This document shows, in pieces, positions 1 to 10,084 of a DNA stretch of 64,000 nucleotides. Both the position numbers and the translations under genes were made by a program. This stretch comes from Theropithecus gelada. Lineage: Eukaryota > Chordata > Mammalia > Primates > Cercopithecidae. The stretch spans positions 45,674,986-45,738,985 of the forward strand of contig NC_037682.1 in assembly GCF_003255815.1 (NCBI RefSeq). The letters are read 5' to 3'. Each line of letters starts with the position of its first letter. Positions within the stretch are counted from its first letter, which is position 1. The notes below the pieces were generated by a model. That model was not told the DNA's origin and searched no databases. It worked only from the letters and a program-made list of their open reading frames with translations.

Positions 1-189
1 ATGTGATAGACTCCTATTTGGCCCACAAACCCTAAAATATTTACTATCTGGCTTTTTACAGAAAAAAGTTTGCTTATCCCTCATATGGAGACCTACAGAA
101 TAGTAAGCCATTAAATTTTATTTCTGGTGTTATCAGAAGTCATTGGAAATAAAAGTCACTGGAGGGTCCTAAGCAAACAAGTGGAACAA

Positions 190-605
190 CCTCATGTAAA
201 TATGTCAATGCCTATACTCTGGCTACACCATGGAGAGATGACTGCAGGGTCCAGGGTGGTGGCAGAGGGGTCAGATCCAGGACACTTGCACAGGAATGAG
301 AGGAGGGTAGTGTTGTCTGGGAGGGTAGCAGTGAGTGTGGTGAAGAGGGATCAATTTTGAAATAGATTGGCGAAGATATGCAACTGAATATGAGTGTGAG
401 GGAAAGAAAGGAGTGAAGGATGACTCTTAAGTTTTTAGTTTGAACAATTGGGCAAGTGTTGGTGCCACTGACAAAGACACAGAAGACTAAGGGAGAAACA
501 GTCTGTGAGATGAGCTTGAGAAATCAAGAGTTCCAGGTTAGGCATGACCAGTTTGAGATGATTAGACATCAAATGGAGACATTTATATACACATCCATGC
601 AAGAT
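190..605 (-). repeat. L2-like LINE relic
   Basis: Diverged antisense copy. Recognisable phrases include 'gaaggatgactctta', 'ggcaagtgttggtgcc', 'gaaatcaagagttcc' and 'tttgagatgattagacatc', in the order seen in antisense L2-type sequence. No coding potential remains. The edges are approximate. Confidence 0.55.
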
Positions 606-1200
606 GCACACATATGACATAAAGAATGATGATGTCACTGATGCTATGTGAGAAAAGAAAAGAAAATACAGTGTACTGAAGGCTTACTCTTACATGTGAA
701 TATTTCATATTCATTCTCACAACAACCTGTAAGGAAAAAAATTTCCATTTATCTCTCCTATTTTACTGATAAGAAAGCAAAACCTGGGGTTCAAGTTTCT
801 TAACACCTCATCTATTAGTGTGCACAATACATCTGTGTCTACTTGGGAATATGCCCTTCCTGTTTTGGTGTTTGTGTTGAAGCATTTTTATTTGGGGACA
901 CAATGGACAAATTGAGTTCTCCCAGTTGTCTGGAATTGTTTCTACAGACCAGAGACAATAAAATTTTCTTGTTTCTTACCTCTGCATTTAGTACAATTAA
1001 ATAAACACATGTTTTCATTATGATGCTTTTTCTTATACAGTATTTAATTATAAAATACATGCTTATTAGTTAAAATTATAAATATAAAAAAATAGAAAGA
1101 AAGGGAAAATTCATAATGTTTCTAGCCCTTAAATACGGCCATGGTTGAACATGCTGGGACTGTCTGAAGGCTATACTTACCTGCTGTATCAATAACAACA
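606..1200. other. Mostly unassigned intronic sequence
   Basis: AT-rich sequence. A weak antisense MIR may lie at about 690-830 ('ttctcacaacaacctg' followed by 'ctattttactgataag'). I see no RNA gene, exon or clear regulatory site. Confidence 0.5.
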
Positions 1201-1214
1201 ATTAGTTTCTGGGT

Positions 1215-1395
1215 TCAGAACTGTGGGTAGAAGGTGGGAGGAGAGACAGGATCAGGAAAAATAACTAATGTGTACTAGGCTTAATACCTGGGTGGTGAAA
1301 TAATCTGTACAACAAACCCCCATGACACAAGTTTACTTATGCAACAAACAAACCTACACATGTACCCCTGAACTTAAAATAAAATTTTTAAAAAA
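1215..1395 (+). mobile_element. L1 3'-end fragment
   Basis: The sequence follows a primate L1 3' UTR: 'ggtgggaggagagacagg', 'ctaggcttaatacctggg', 'cctacacatgtacccctg' and 'aacttaaaataaaa', then an A-rich tail. Only the last 180 bases or so are present, the usual severe 5' truncation. Confidence 0.85.
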
Positions 1396-1466
1396 GAAAG
1401 AAATTGAAGAGGATCCCAAAGGAAGCTATGAACTATATGGCAGAGTCAGGTAATAAAAATGCCTGA

Positions 1467-1640
1467 TATTTATTAAAGCAACACACAGCTGTGTGGCAAG
1501 CACCACACTGAGTGCTTTAACTGCATGACCTTATTTAATTTTTGCACTTCACCTACAGTTGAGGAAACTGTGGCTTTCATTACCTCCAAGCAGCAATACC
1601 AAGATTTAAATTCAGGTATAATAGGAGATCTTCAACTAGG
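1467..1640 (-). repeat. MIR SINE relic
   Basis: Antisense MIR order is visible: 'gcaccacactgagtgc', then 'ttgaggaaactgtggc', then 'agatttaaattcaggt'. It is strongly diverged. Confidence 0.6.
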
Positions 1641-1799
1641 CATTGTTCTCTGCCTAAGAACAATTAGGATCTATTGCAAGGCAAAGAAGTACTCAAGAAC
1701 TAGTTCTTGAAAAAATAAATAAAAAGTAAGGAACCTGATAAACTCAGAACAAAAGTAGAAGAGCTTTGGGAACTGGGACAATCCAAGATTGACTAATTG

Positions 1800-1930
1800 A
1801 TTCATAATTCCACATATATTTATTGAGCAGCTACTAAGTGCTAAGCACTAAGGTAGACACCCTGGAGACCAGCAGTGAACAAGACAGACTAAAACCTCAG
1901 TCTTGTGGTGCTTACATTTTAGAGGATGTA
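1800..1930 (-). repeat. L2 3'-end relic
   Basis: 'tatttattgagcagctact', 'gtgctaagcacta' and 'agcagtgaacaagacagac' are the reverse complement of the L2 3' terminus. Confidence 0.75.
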
Positions 1931-2974
1931 TCACTGTGGAGGGTGGAATCCAGGAAGGTGCTGAGAGTGGCTGGCCACCTTGATTTCCCCCAGGAATGCT
2001 TCCTCTAAGACCCTAGAGGTCTGATCATTTCACTAAGGCACATGTTCATCCTGTGCCAATCCACTTGTTCTAAAAAGTGAAGAACTTCAGGAATGGAAAA
2101 AATCTAATTACAGAGCACTACTTCTATTTTATTCTTTAGACTTAACATTGTCTAACTGGTGATTCCTGGCCATCTCTTATTAGCTTACTTCTGCTCAATT
2201 TCCAGTCAGACCCACTAACTGGGATTTTTAACAGGAGGGGTCTCCATGGATAGAGAGATGTTATATGGCCATACGTTTTGCAGTGGGCAGGGCAGTGAAG
2301 GGGAAGGAGGGTTCATAGCTTTTGTTACATTTCTGAAGGGGTGTGTAACTTCAAAAAAGGTATTAAAAAAAAATCATAGCTCTAATCTTTTTCCACTTCA
2401 GTGATCTTTCCCATAGTCTGTGAATGTTGCCTCTTTTTTTCCTTAACAGTCTCCCATGGAGCTGAGACAGTGGCATTTGGGGTTTGCTTTCAGAAACGAT
2501 GCAAGTACGGCATTGGTATTTTTCCAGGCACAGCATAAAACGGAGCCTAATTCATTCACTTCCACATTGACACAAGGGAGAATGTTCTAATTCCGCAGCC
2601 ACTGAGAAAGGCAATGTCGCCCCCAGGCTTCACACAACCCTCTTTCACTTGATTATTATTTGAGTCTCACCCCTGGCCCTGACTCCACACCGTGGGTCTA
2701 CACCATTTCCCTGAGTACACACAGTCTTAGATTCCTTTGAGCCAAAGAAAATAACACTGTTCTGATAGTCAAAGGCAAGAACAGACTTTCTAAGCAGGTT
2801 GTTCATCTGCCAGAATTCTTGCATGCTATGCTTATTCTTAAACTCCAGATATCAATCACCATCTCTATAGGGTAGAGAAATGGAACAGAAAATACAGACA
2901 GTCTCCTGTTATTTCATTTTGTTGAAAGTAAGTAGCATATTCAAGTGGAACATTTAAGATCCAAGATCTTTGTG
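1931..2974. other. Unassigned intronic sequence
   Basis: About 1 kb without a recognised repeat or exon. It includes A- and T-rich stretches near 2360-2450 and scattered single CpGs. Nothing specific can be supported. Confidence 0.5.
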
Positions 2975-3240
2975 AGCATTCATTCCTTCATTGCTCCAAC
3001 AAATACATATCACATATCTACTGTGCTCCAGATACTTTTTAAGTGCTGAGGACAAAGCAGTGAACCAGACAGACAAGGTTCTTGCCCTCCTGGAGCTTAT
3101 GGACATGTGCAGGAAGAAGACATTACAGGTAAATACAAGTGTGCTAAGAAGTATGAAGGAAAATATGAAGTGCTATTGGGGACAGGTAACCAAAAGGCCC
3201 TATGTAGTAGATTGATGTTGAGGAATAAAAAAGACTTCCC

Positions 3241-3527
3241 TAGCTGGGCGTGGTGACACATGCGTGTAATCCTAGCACTTTGGGAGGCCGAGGCGGGTGG
3301 ATTGCAAGGTCAAGAGATTGAGACCATCCTGGCCAACATGGGGAAACCCCGTCTCTACTAAAAATACAAAAATTAGCTGGGCGTGTTGGTGGGTGCCTGT
3401 AATCCCAACTACTCAGGAGGCTGGGCAGGAAAATTGCTTGAACCCAGGAGGTGGAGGCTGTAGTAAGCCAAGATCACGCCACCACCTCCAGCCTGGCAAG
3501 AGTGAGACTTTGTCTCAAAAAAAAAAA
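3241..3527 (+). mobile_element. AluS-type element
   Basis: Full dimeric Alu with an A-rich tail at 3517-3529. The flanks 'agacttccct' (before) and 'agactcccct' (after) form a target-site duplication with one mismatch. Several CpG sites have decayed, consistent with an AluS or older copy. Its ORF-like stretches are not genes. Confidence 0.93.
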
Positions 3528-3871
3528 AAGAAGACTCCCCTGCTGAAGTAACAGCTATGCTGAGACCCAAGTAGAGATTGCTGAGGCCAAGATGCACGGA
3601 GAACAGAAGATTAGGAGCCATCAAGGCTTCTGCAAAGGCCCTGAGGCCAGAACTAATACAGCATATTGCAACAACTGGAAGAAAGCCTGTGTGGCCATGG
3701 AAAATGAAGCCACAAATGTCTGGAAACATGCCGGAGAAGAACTTGGGGATTTGCATAGAGTGGGCTTTGCATATCATTGTAGGGATTTGGATCTTTATGC
3801 TGACAACAATGGGGAATCATGAAGTATTTGGCATGTGTGTGTGGGTTTGTCTGACATGAGCAGATTTGAGG

Positions 3872-4179
3872 GTTTGTTTCGTTTGTTTGTTTGTTTTGAG
3901 ATGGAGTCTCATTCTGTTTCCCAGGCTGGAGTGCAGTGGCACAATCTTGACTCACTGCAGCCTCTGCCTCCCGGGTTCCAGTGATTCTCCTGCCTCAGCC
4001 TCCCGGGTAGCTGGGATTACAGGCACATGCCACCACGCCTGGCTAATTTTTGTATTTTTCGTAGAGACAAGGTTTCACCATGTTAGCCAGGATAGTCTTG
4101 AACTCCTGACCTCAGGTGATCTGCCCCCCTTGGCCTCCCAAAGTGCTAGGATTACAGGCGTGAGCCACTGCACCCAGCC
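3872..4179 (-). mobile_element. AluS-type element
   Basis: Antisense dimeric Alu, from the poly(T) with (GTTT) interruptions to 'tgagccactgcacccagcc'. The flanks share 'agatttgagg' (3862-3871 and 4180-4189), a perfect target-site duplication. Confidence 0.94.
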
Positions 4180-4380
4180 AGATTTGAGGTTTTACAAGAC
4201 CATTCTGACTACAATGTGGAACATGGGCAAAGTTCAGTAGACCAGGGGAAAGATGCAGATGGTTTGGACCAGGGTGAAGGTAATGAACATGAAAAGAAAC
4301 AGACTTACTTAGGAGAAAACCAGGAGCATGAACCAACAGAACTCAATGGTAGGTTAAATGTGGAGATGAGGATGAGGGTA

Positions 4381-4799
4381 GGATTAGTCCTTTAATCCGA
4401 AATTTCTGCTAGTCCTCAAAGCAGTTCTAGACATCCCTTCCTCCCTCTCCCCTAGGAAATGGCTGAGTGGACATCACGATTGGGGTTACAGTAGCTGGGT
4501 GTAAATCTGAAACAACCACTAACTCATGAGGCTTTAGTGACACTGGCCATTGTTGTGTTGATTGAAAAGCCATGGATGTCCTCACCTGGAGCCTTTGTGT
4601 TGGCTATTGTGCTGCCTGGATCAGGCTCTCTGGTCTTTACCTGGTGGATTGTTCAGTTTTCATGCTGCTGCCTCAGAGTGCTCAGAGGGCTCAGGGTCTT
4701 CCTTGAGTCCCTCATCCAAAGTTGCCCCTGTCACTCCTGAACATATCATTCTACTTTACTTTCTTCATAGTATTGTCACTCACTGAAATAAACTTATTT
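4381..4799. other. Unassigned intronic sequence
   Basis: No repeat or exon recognised. A short open frame near 4537-4740 has no features of a real gene. Confidence 0.5.
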
Positions 4800-4945
4800 T
4801 TGCATTTGTTTATTCGTGTTTTGTCCACATCTCTCCACAATAATGTAAATTCCATAGAATAGAACTCTTGCCATTCTTGCACTACACTGCTTAGAACAGT
4901 GCCTGGTACCTGGTAGGTACTCAATAAAAAGAAGATAAATGAGTG
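4800..4945 (+). repeat. L2 3'-end relic
   Basis: 'taaattccatagaatag', 'cttagaacagtgcctggta' and 'ggtaggtactcaataaa' match the sense L2 3' terminus. Confidence 0.72.
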
Positions 4946-6058
4946 AATAACTCCCCCAAGACAAAAGGCCTCAGACTGCCCTCTCCTTGGGCATTTTGGA
5001 CATCCACAGCAACCTTGACTTCAGCCTTGGCCTGGTCCGAGTGGTCCCTGTGGGTGGATTCCCCACCAGCTGCTTCAGACTCATTCTGGCCTCCATCTCA
5101 AAAAAAGGCTCAGGTAAGCTGCAGTACAGCACCCCCATGGGGAATTCCTTTTCTTTATTCCCCAAAACAGAAGAACCACCAGCACTGGTATTTTTCCAAA
5201 CTCTATACCTTGGGGCACAAAGCAAAGGTGATAGGATCCCAGGACAGAATTACTTATTCACGCCCGTGACTGGAAGAACTCACAAGCAAATATTGCTTGT
5301 GCTGCTGATTTGTTACTATTTTTTCTCGCTAGTTTTCCCTATAGAGCTCAGGGTCGAAGTCATCTGCACTTGTAGTTCATAACGGGTTCTTTTTAACCCA
5401 GTGTATTGGACAACATTTGGTTCTCCTAGCTAAATTTCTTCTCAGAAAGGGCACTAGATTCTTCTCTCTTACTCCTCTAAATTTTATTTTGAAAAGATGC
5501 TGTTTGCATAACATGAAGATAGGGACTGTATTCTACAGAGGGGAAAGAAGCGTGGCATAGTAAGACCCAGCCAGGCCCCTGAAGAGCCCACCAAAGGGAC
5601 AAGTCAGTGCTTCGTCACCAGTGAATGGTCATTTCTCAGAGCCTGTGAGTCGATGGTTGGTGTAAATGGCTGTTCTGTTTTCCTGCAACATGCCTGCCTT
5701 CTCCCCTGAAGCCAGGAGGGAAATAACTGTTAATGGAATCACTGTCCAGTATTATTTCAACTAAACCATAATATGATGCTGATAAGACGATAAGATCAAT
5801 TGTCATCTTATAAACCTACTGGATTGCCCTGGAGTTGGGTTGGGAGTGGGCCTGAGAATAAGGTAAAGGACAGGGTCTTAGAATGGCTGGGTTAGACAGA
5901 GGGTCTCATGCTCCAGCCTGTCTCTCGGAGGAGCAATGTCAAAGCTCACCCTAGCAGATATGCTGGGCCGCCCTTGAAATGAAATGAGGATACAGTTCTG
6001 TTTTAAACCCTAATTCAGTTGCAGGAACTCTCACTTAACTGGGAATATTTTTCTTTTT
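4946..6058. other. Unassigned sequence between L2 and the miRNA hairpin
   Basis: No recognised repeat. Overlapping plus-strand open frames of 84-131 codons between about 4940 and 5380 resemble no family I know. A donor-like ggctcag|gtaagc lies near 5107-5118, but I see no matching acceptor or protein similarity, so I do not call an exon. Confidence 0.45.
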
Positions 6059-6138
6059 CAAATACATAGGTGTTATCCTATCCATTTGCCTCTTTCGGAA
6101 AATGGAGGCAAATGGACAGGATAACACCTCTGTATTTG
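6059..6138 (+). ncRNA. MIR4694: Probable miR-4694 precursor hairpin
   Basis: Two 34-base arms (6059-6092 and 6105-6138) are reverse complements with two mismatches, around a 12-base loop (tttcggaaaatg). The arm segments beginning aggtgttatcct and caaatggacagg match, from memory, the miR-4694 5p and 3p products, and human mir-4694 lies within NAV2, consistent with this position. Because the repeat is nearly palindromic, both strands can form almost the same hairpin. The remembered mature sequences read on the plus strand, antisense to NAV2, but strand assignment is uncertain. No repeat family explains the arms. Confidence 0.7.
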
Positions 6139-6329
6139 GAAATTTACACACACACAAAATCAGCTTTGAAGGATGCTATGGAGGGCTGAGCTCAAGATAA
6201 TGGCAGTGCCATCTGTAGACCACCTTGCCCCCACCCCCAGCATTTCCACATGCTCCACAACACCACTCATCTGTGTCTTCTGCACCTGCGCCTCGAACGG
6301 CAACATCAGCAATCATTCATTGAATAATG

Positions 6330-6530
6330 ATTCTTCAGGATGTGATGAGCACTTTGTATATATTATTTTTCAGTTCACATTTAAAAAACCCATGAGGTTA
6401 GTATCATTATTATTTATATATTACAAACAGTAAACTGAGAAATTAAAGACATGAAGCAACTTGCCCAAGAAAATATAGCTAGTAAGTAGTACCTGATGTG
6501 CGAGCCAACCCCAGGAGTACCCAGCACCAG
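6330..6530 (-). repeat. MIR SINE relic
   Basis: Antisense MIR core: 'cccatgaggttagtatca', 'cagtaaactgagaaatt', 'gcaacttgcccaaga' and 'tagctagtaagtag'. Confidence 0.75.
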
Positions 6531-6714
6531 AGGCCCCGCTCCATGCTGTTCCTGACCTCTCTTTGACCAAGCAGTCGATTTATTCTGTTTACTAAGTCAG
6601 GAAAAGTGCATTTGTTTGGTTCTTTTCCCAGAAAAACTTTCACCAACTATTTTTCATAACACTAAATTCAAATAATACCTGAGCCGTAGTTTCTCCTTGT
6701 AAGTTAGGGTGTCC

Positions 6715-7017
6715 GGCCGGGCGCGGTGGCTCAAGCCTGTAATCCCAGCACTTTGGGAGGCCGAGACGGGCGGATCACGTGGTCAGGAAATCGAGACCAT
6801 CCTGGCGAACACGGTGAAACTCCGTCTCTACTAAAAAAATACAAAAAACTAGCCGGGCGAGGTGGCAGGCGCCTGTAGTCCCAGCTACTCGGGAGGCTGA
6901 GGCAGGAGAATGGCGTAAACCCGGGAGGCGGAGCTTGCAGTGACCTGAGATCCGGCCACTGCACTCCAGCCTGGGCGACAGAGCCAGACTCGGTCTCAAA
7001 AAAAAAAAAAAAAAAAA
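6715..7017 (+). mobile_element. AluYR (Old World monkey-specific young Alu)
   Basis: Complete young Alu with many intact CpGs, ending in a 20-base poly(A). Diagnostic cercopithecid bases are present ('ctcaagcctgtaatccc', 'gagacgggcggatcac', 'gatccggccactgcac'). The target-site duplication 'aagttagggtgt' lies at 6701-6712 and again immediately after the tail. It should be absent from the orthologous human site. Confidence 0.95.
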
Positions 7018-7029
7018 AGTTAGGGTGTG

Positions 7030-7639
7030 TTGGACAAGATTATTATTAGAGTGTCTTTCAGATCCAAAGTTCTATGATTTCATTCTGATCAACTGCACAA
7101 AAGCACCTTCTTTCTCTCAAGAAAGAAGTTGGGGAGTAGGGGATCTTATTAGGTTCTTCAGAATATCCACTAGTAATTCTCTGTAGACGGGAGGGTTCCT
7201 CCAAAATCCTCAGAGGGGGTAATTAATTAAGATCAATGACCTCCTGGGGGTTGTGGAAAAGAGGGCAGAAGCAGTTGCTCTGCCTCCCTGGTGAGGTCTT
7301 GGCTCCCTCTCTGGCAGCCAGCTGGGTCTAGTCACAAGGCAATTGCCAGCCTCATCAATCCCCCATGCACCAGCGCCACAACCAGCCAGAGCTGGCGCAG
7401 ACGAAACCCACAATCCCCTAGGTCAATTGACTGCACTGCAGCAAAATAGTAGAGGGCTCCACTGGGCCCCAAGCCTGAGCCCTGCTCCCCTGCAACCTGC
7501 TCAGTTCACCCACCACTGGGGCTGCCCACCAGCTCAGCTCACCCTTCCCTGCGAGGCCTGGGCCTGTCCTCGGCCATCATGTCTCCTTCTACACATTGGT
7601 GGGAATGGATTCCTGGTCCCCAGCACTGCCTCTTATAAC
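7030..7639. other. Unassigned intronic sequence
   Basis: No recognised repeat or exon. A 173-codon plus-strand open frame (7343-7864) runs from here into an L2 relic and is proline-rich by composition only, so it is not called as a gene. Confidence 0.45.
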
Positions 7640-8010
7640 GAAGTCACCCCACTTTCATCACAGTTGCTGCCTCCTGCTCCTCTGACCCACCACCACCCTT
7701 TGCTGGCTCCAGCTCCTCCAGCCCCTCTCTATTACTCATACATTTCATGTGCTCCTTTTTACCACTCAAGTCTCATCTCACACAGCCCCTCCTCAGAGAG
7801 GCCTTCCCTGAACCATCACTTGTCACATTACATTATTTTCTTCGCTGCCTTTAGTATTACTTGAAATTACTGTGTTTATGTATTACATCACCTGGTTCCT
7901 TCACACTAAAATATACATTCTACGAGGGCAGGACCCCTCCTATTTTGTTCATCTTTGTGTCCTAGTGCCTCAAATAGAGATGTAGGTGCTCAATAAATGG
8001 AGTGAACAAA
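7640..8010 (+). repeat. L2 LINE 3' relic
   Basis: Sense L2 order is clear: 'agaggccttccctgaacc', 'catctttgtgtcctagtg' and 'taggtgctcaataaatgga'. It includes the end of the ORF2 region and the 3' UTR. Confidence 0.78.
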
Positions 8011-8051
8011 ACCCTTTATTCTCAACCTTCCTCATCTATGAAGTGGAGGGG

Positions 8052-8081
8052 ATAATATTTACACCACAATGTAAATATTAT
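8052..8081. repeat. Perfect 12-bp inverted repeat
   Basis: The arms ataatatttaca (8052-8063) and tgtaaatattat (8070-8081) are exact complements around a 6-base spacer. This is probably a chance AT-rich hairpin. Confidence 0.7.
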
Positions 8082-8219
8082 GATGAGTTAATATTATGAT
8101 GCTGCTGTGAGGATTAGAGACAATGTATAATATTTTCGGGGTTTGTTGAAGACTAGGTTCCAATAACTGGGCAATGATGATGGTAATGATAATGGTGACA
8201 CAGAGAGAGGTAGCACCAA

Positions 8220-8450
8220 GAGACTGGGGGTAAGACTGCAGGCTCCAGAGTCTGATTTTGGCTTTGGCAATTAATTAGCTATTTGATCTTCAGCAAATAA
8301 ATTCTCTAAGCCACAGTTTCCTCATCTATAAAATAGAGATTATAACAGTATCTCTTAAGGCTTTTGTGTGGATTAAATAGGACAATCCATGAAAAGTACC
8401 CAGAACAATATCTAGGACATACCATACCCTCAATAAGTGTAAGTTGTTAC
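8220..8450 (+). repeat. MIR SINE, nearly full length
   Basis: Sense MIR: 'ggctccagagtctgat', 'cacagtttcctcatct', 'gtgtggattaaatagga' and 'caataagtgtaagtt' appear in order. Confidence 0.85.
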
Positions 8451-8559
8451 TGTGCCCCAGATACGGGGCTATTCATGTCCCTTATACCTTCCCATCACAC
8501 ACCATGCAGCCTAGGAAGCACTTTCCCATAAATCCTCTTAGTTCATGCTGCTGAATCTT

Positions 8560-8667
8560 ATGATGAAGAGGAATTACCCACTCTACTTTATAGCTGATAA
8601 AACTGGTGTTCAGAGAGGTCAAACAACTTGCCCAAGGTCACACAGTTAACCCGAGGCAGAGGAGCAA
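8560..8667 (-). repeat. MIR SINE relic at the AluYR insertion site
   Basis: Antisense MIR: 'cagctgataaaactgg'-like sequence, 'gttcagagaggtcaaac', 'ttgcccaaggtcacacag'. The AluYR at 8681 inserted just beyond its recognisable end. Confidence 0.75.
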
Positions 8668-8680
8668 AAGCCTTTAATTC

Positions 8681-9039
8681 GGCCGGGCGCGGTGGCTCAA
8701 GCCTGTAATCCCAGCACTTTGGGAGGCCGAGACGGGCGGATCACGAGGTCTGGAGATCGAGACCATCCTGGCTAACACGGTGAAACCCCGTCTCTACTGA
8801 AAAATACAAAAAAAAACTAGCCGGGCGAGGTGGCAGGCGCCTGTAGTCCCAGCTACTCGGGAGGCTGAGGCAGGAGAATGGCGTAAACCCGGGAGGCGGA
8901 GCTTGCAGTGAGCTGAGNNNNNNNNNNNNNNNNNNNNNNNNNNNNNNNNNNNNNNNNNNNNNNNNNNNNNNNNNNNNNNNNNGGGAGCCGAGTCGCAGGA
9001 CCCGCCCCCACAACCCAAGCCGGGACACAAAACGAAAAC

Positions 9040-9071
<32 letters not shown>
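8681..9071 (+). mobile_element. AluYR with an internal assembly gap
   Basis: Young Old World monkey Alu with the same diagnostic bases as the copy at 6715. The target-site duplication 'aaaagcctttaattc' is perfect (8666-8680 and 9068-9082). Bases 8918-8982 are N. The sequence from 8983 to 9040 is degraded relative to an Alu right arm, yet the poly(A) and duplication are intact, so the fault is in the assembly. Confidence 0.93.
8918..8982. other. Assembly gap of 65 N inside an AluYR
   Basis: A run of 65 N interrupts an Alu just after its 'ttgcagtgagctgag' segment. The roughly 55 bases after the gap (8983-9040) should be the end of the right Alu monomer but match it poorly, then run into a clean poly(A). 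The gap length is unlikely to be the true size. Confidence 0.97.
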
Positions 9072-9072
<1 letters not shown>

Positions 9073-9082
9073 CCTTTAATTC

Positions 9083-10084
9083 AGAAATTCAAACTCTCTT
9101 CTTGTCACCACCCCAGGCTTGCTCTCTTGTGAAACCCACAGCCCCAGAATCTGAGGACACCTTATGAGGTAGTATGGAGAAACTGTGCCATCCTGCTTGA
9201 GTATTCCTGCTGAAAATAAACAGGAGCCCTAGGCCCCCACACACTTGTTGAGGCCAACTGTGTTTCTCCCAAGCCTGCTCCCTTATACAACAGTCAAGGG
9301 TTTGGCAACACCACAAAGGCAGATGAAGCCTGTGGTTTCCACCAGGAGAGCAGGCCCAAGGTTTTGCTGCTCTCTCAGCTTCAAAACAACATTAAAATAG
9401 CCCCACATTAGCTGGGAATAGGTCAGAGCAGGGCGCTGAAGTGGTCACCGCAGGCTTTTTCAACTGTTTCCAGCTGGCACAGTGTGTTCTCTGGGCATCA
9501 GGGTCTTCCCCATGGATCAGCCCAGCCCAGCAGCCCCCTCAGGTTTCGGTCCCTGGCCTGGTCTCAGCCTCTGTCCTCAGAAAGGTTTTCAAAGGTGGCC
9601 TGACCAGGCCTTGGCAGCTGTCTCTGTACCAGGGGGGATTCAGGAAGTCCGAGAAATCCAAGGGGCTGGATGCAAATGAAGTAAGGGGAAAAACAAACTG
9701 TGCTCACCAAAAAGAAACTGGCGCCCTGATCAGTCTTTTCAACTCCCAGCAGGAGCAGATTTGTTGTGACTAATGCATCAGGCTTTAAATAGTTTCACGC
9801 GGCATACTGATTAGTCCAAGGCACAACAGAGGCAAATGCAAAGTTTCCAAAAGGAAGAAAAGGCTGCCACTCTCAAAAAACACTCATCTGCTGATGGAAG
9901 CCCACCCTGTTTAATTCCTTAATAAAGCAACAAGGCGCAGGGAGCTGGGCGAGGAAGAAAGAACAAGGAGCTGTCAGATTCCTGGGGGTTTCAGGTTGAC
10001 TCGGGTTATTCTCTTCCTCAGTCACCCTTCATGACTAACCCCTGTCCGCAGTCCAAATTTCTTGGTAATACCTTCTAGACTCTT
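9083..10084. other. Unique intronic sequence with homeodomain-like sites
   Basis: No repeat recognised. Between about 9690 and 9960, TAAT-type and related sites cluster (gactaatgcatcagg, ctgattagtcc, tttaattccttaata). This is the sort of composition seen in developmental enhancers, but conservation cannot be judged here. Confidence 0.35.

Larger units (their letters stand above)
2975..4380 (-). repeat. L2-like LINE tract interrupted by two Alus
   Basis: Antisense L2 3' sequence begins near 2975 ('cattcattccttcattg', 'gcagtgaaccagacagac'). It resumes after the Alu at 3241 ('gtaacagctatgctgagac', 'tctgcaaaggccctgagg') and again after the Alu at 3872 ('gaccattctgactac', 'ggtttggaccagggtg'). The continuity across both insertions shows that the LINE is the older layer. 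Confidence 0.65.

Noticed and set aside
3866..4240. 124-codon frame, and similar frames at 6731-6999, 8741-9042, 33308-33674, 55858-56429 and 62571-62992
   Set aside because: All are translations of Alu sequence, the familiar false proteins of antisense or sense Alus.
4943..5382. Open frames of 108 and 131 codons with a donor-like gtaagc near 5112
   Set aside because: No recognised protein similarity, no convincing acceptor, and the two frames conflict. Not enough to call an exon.
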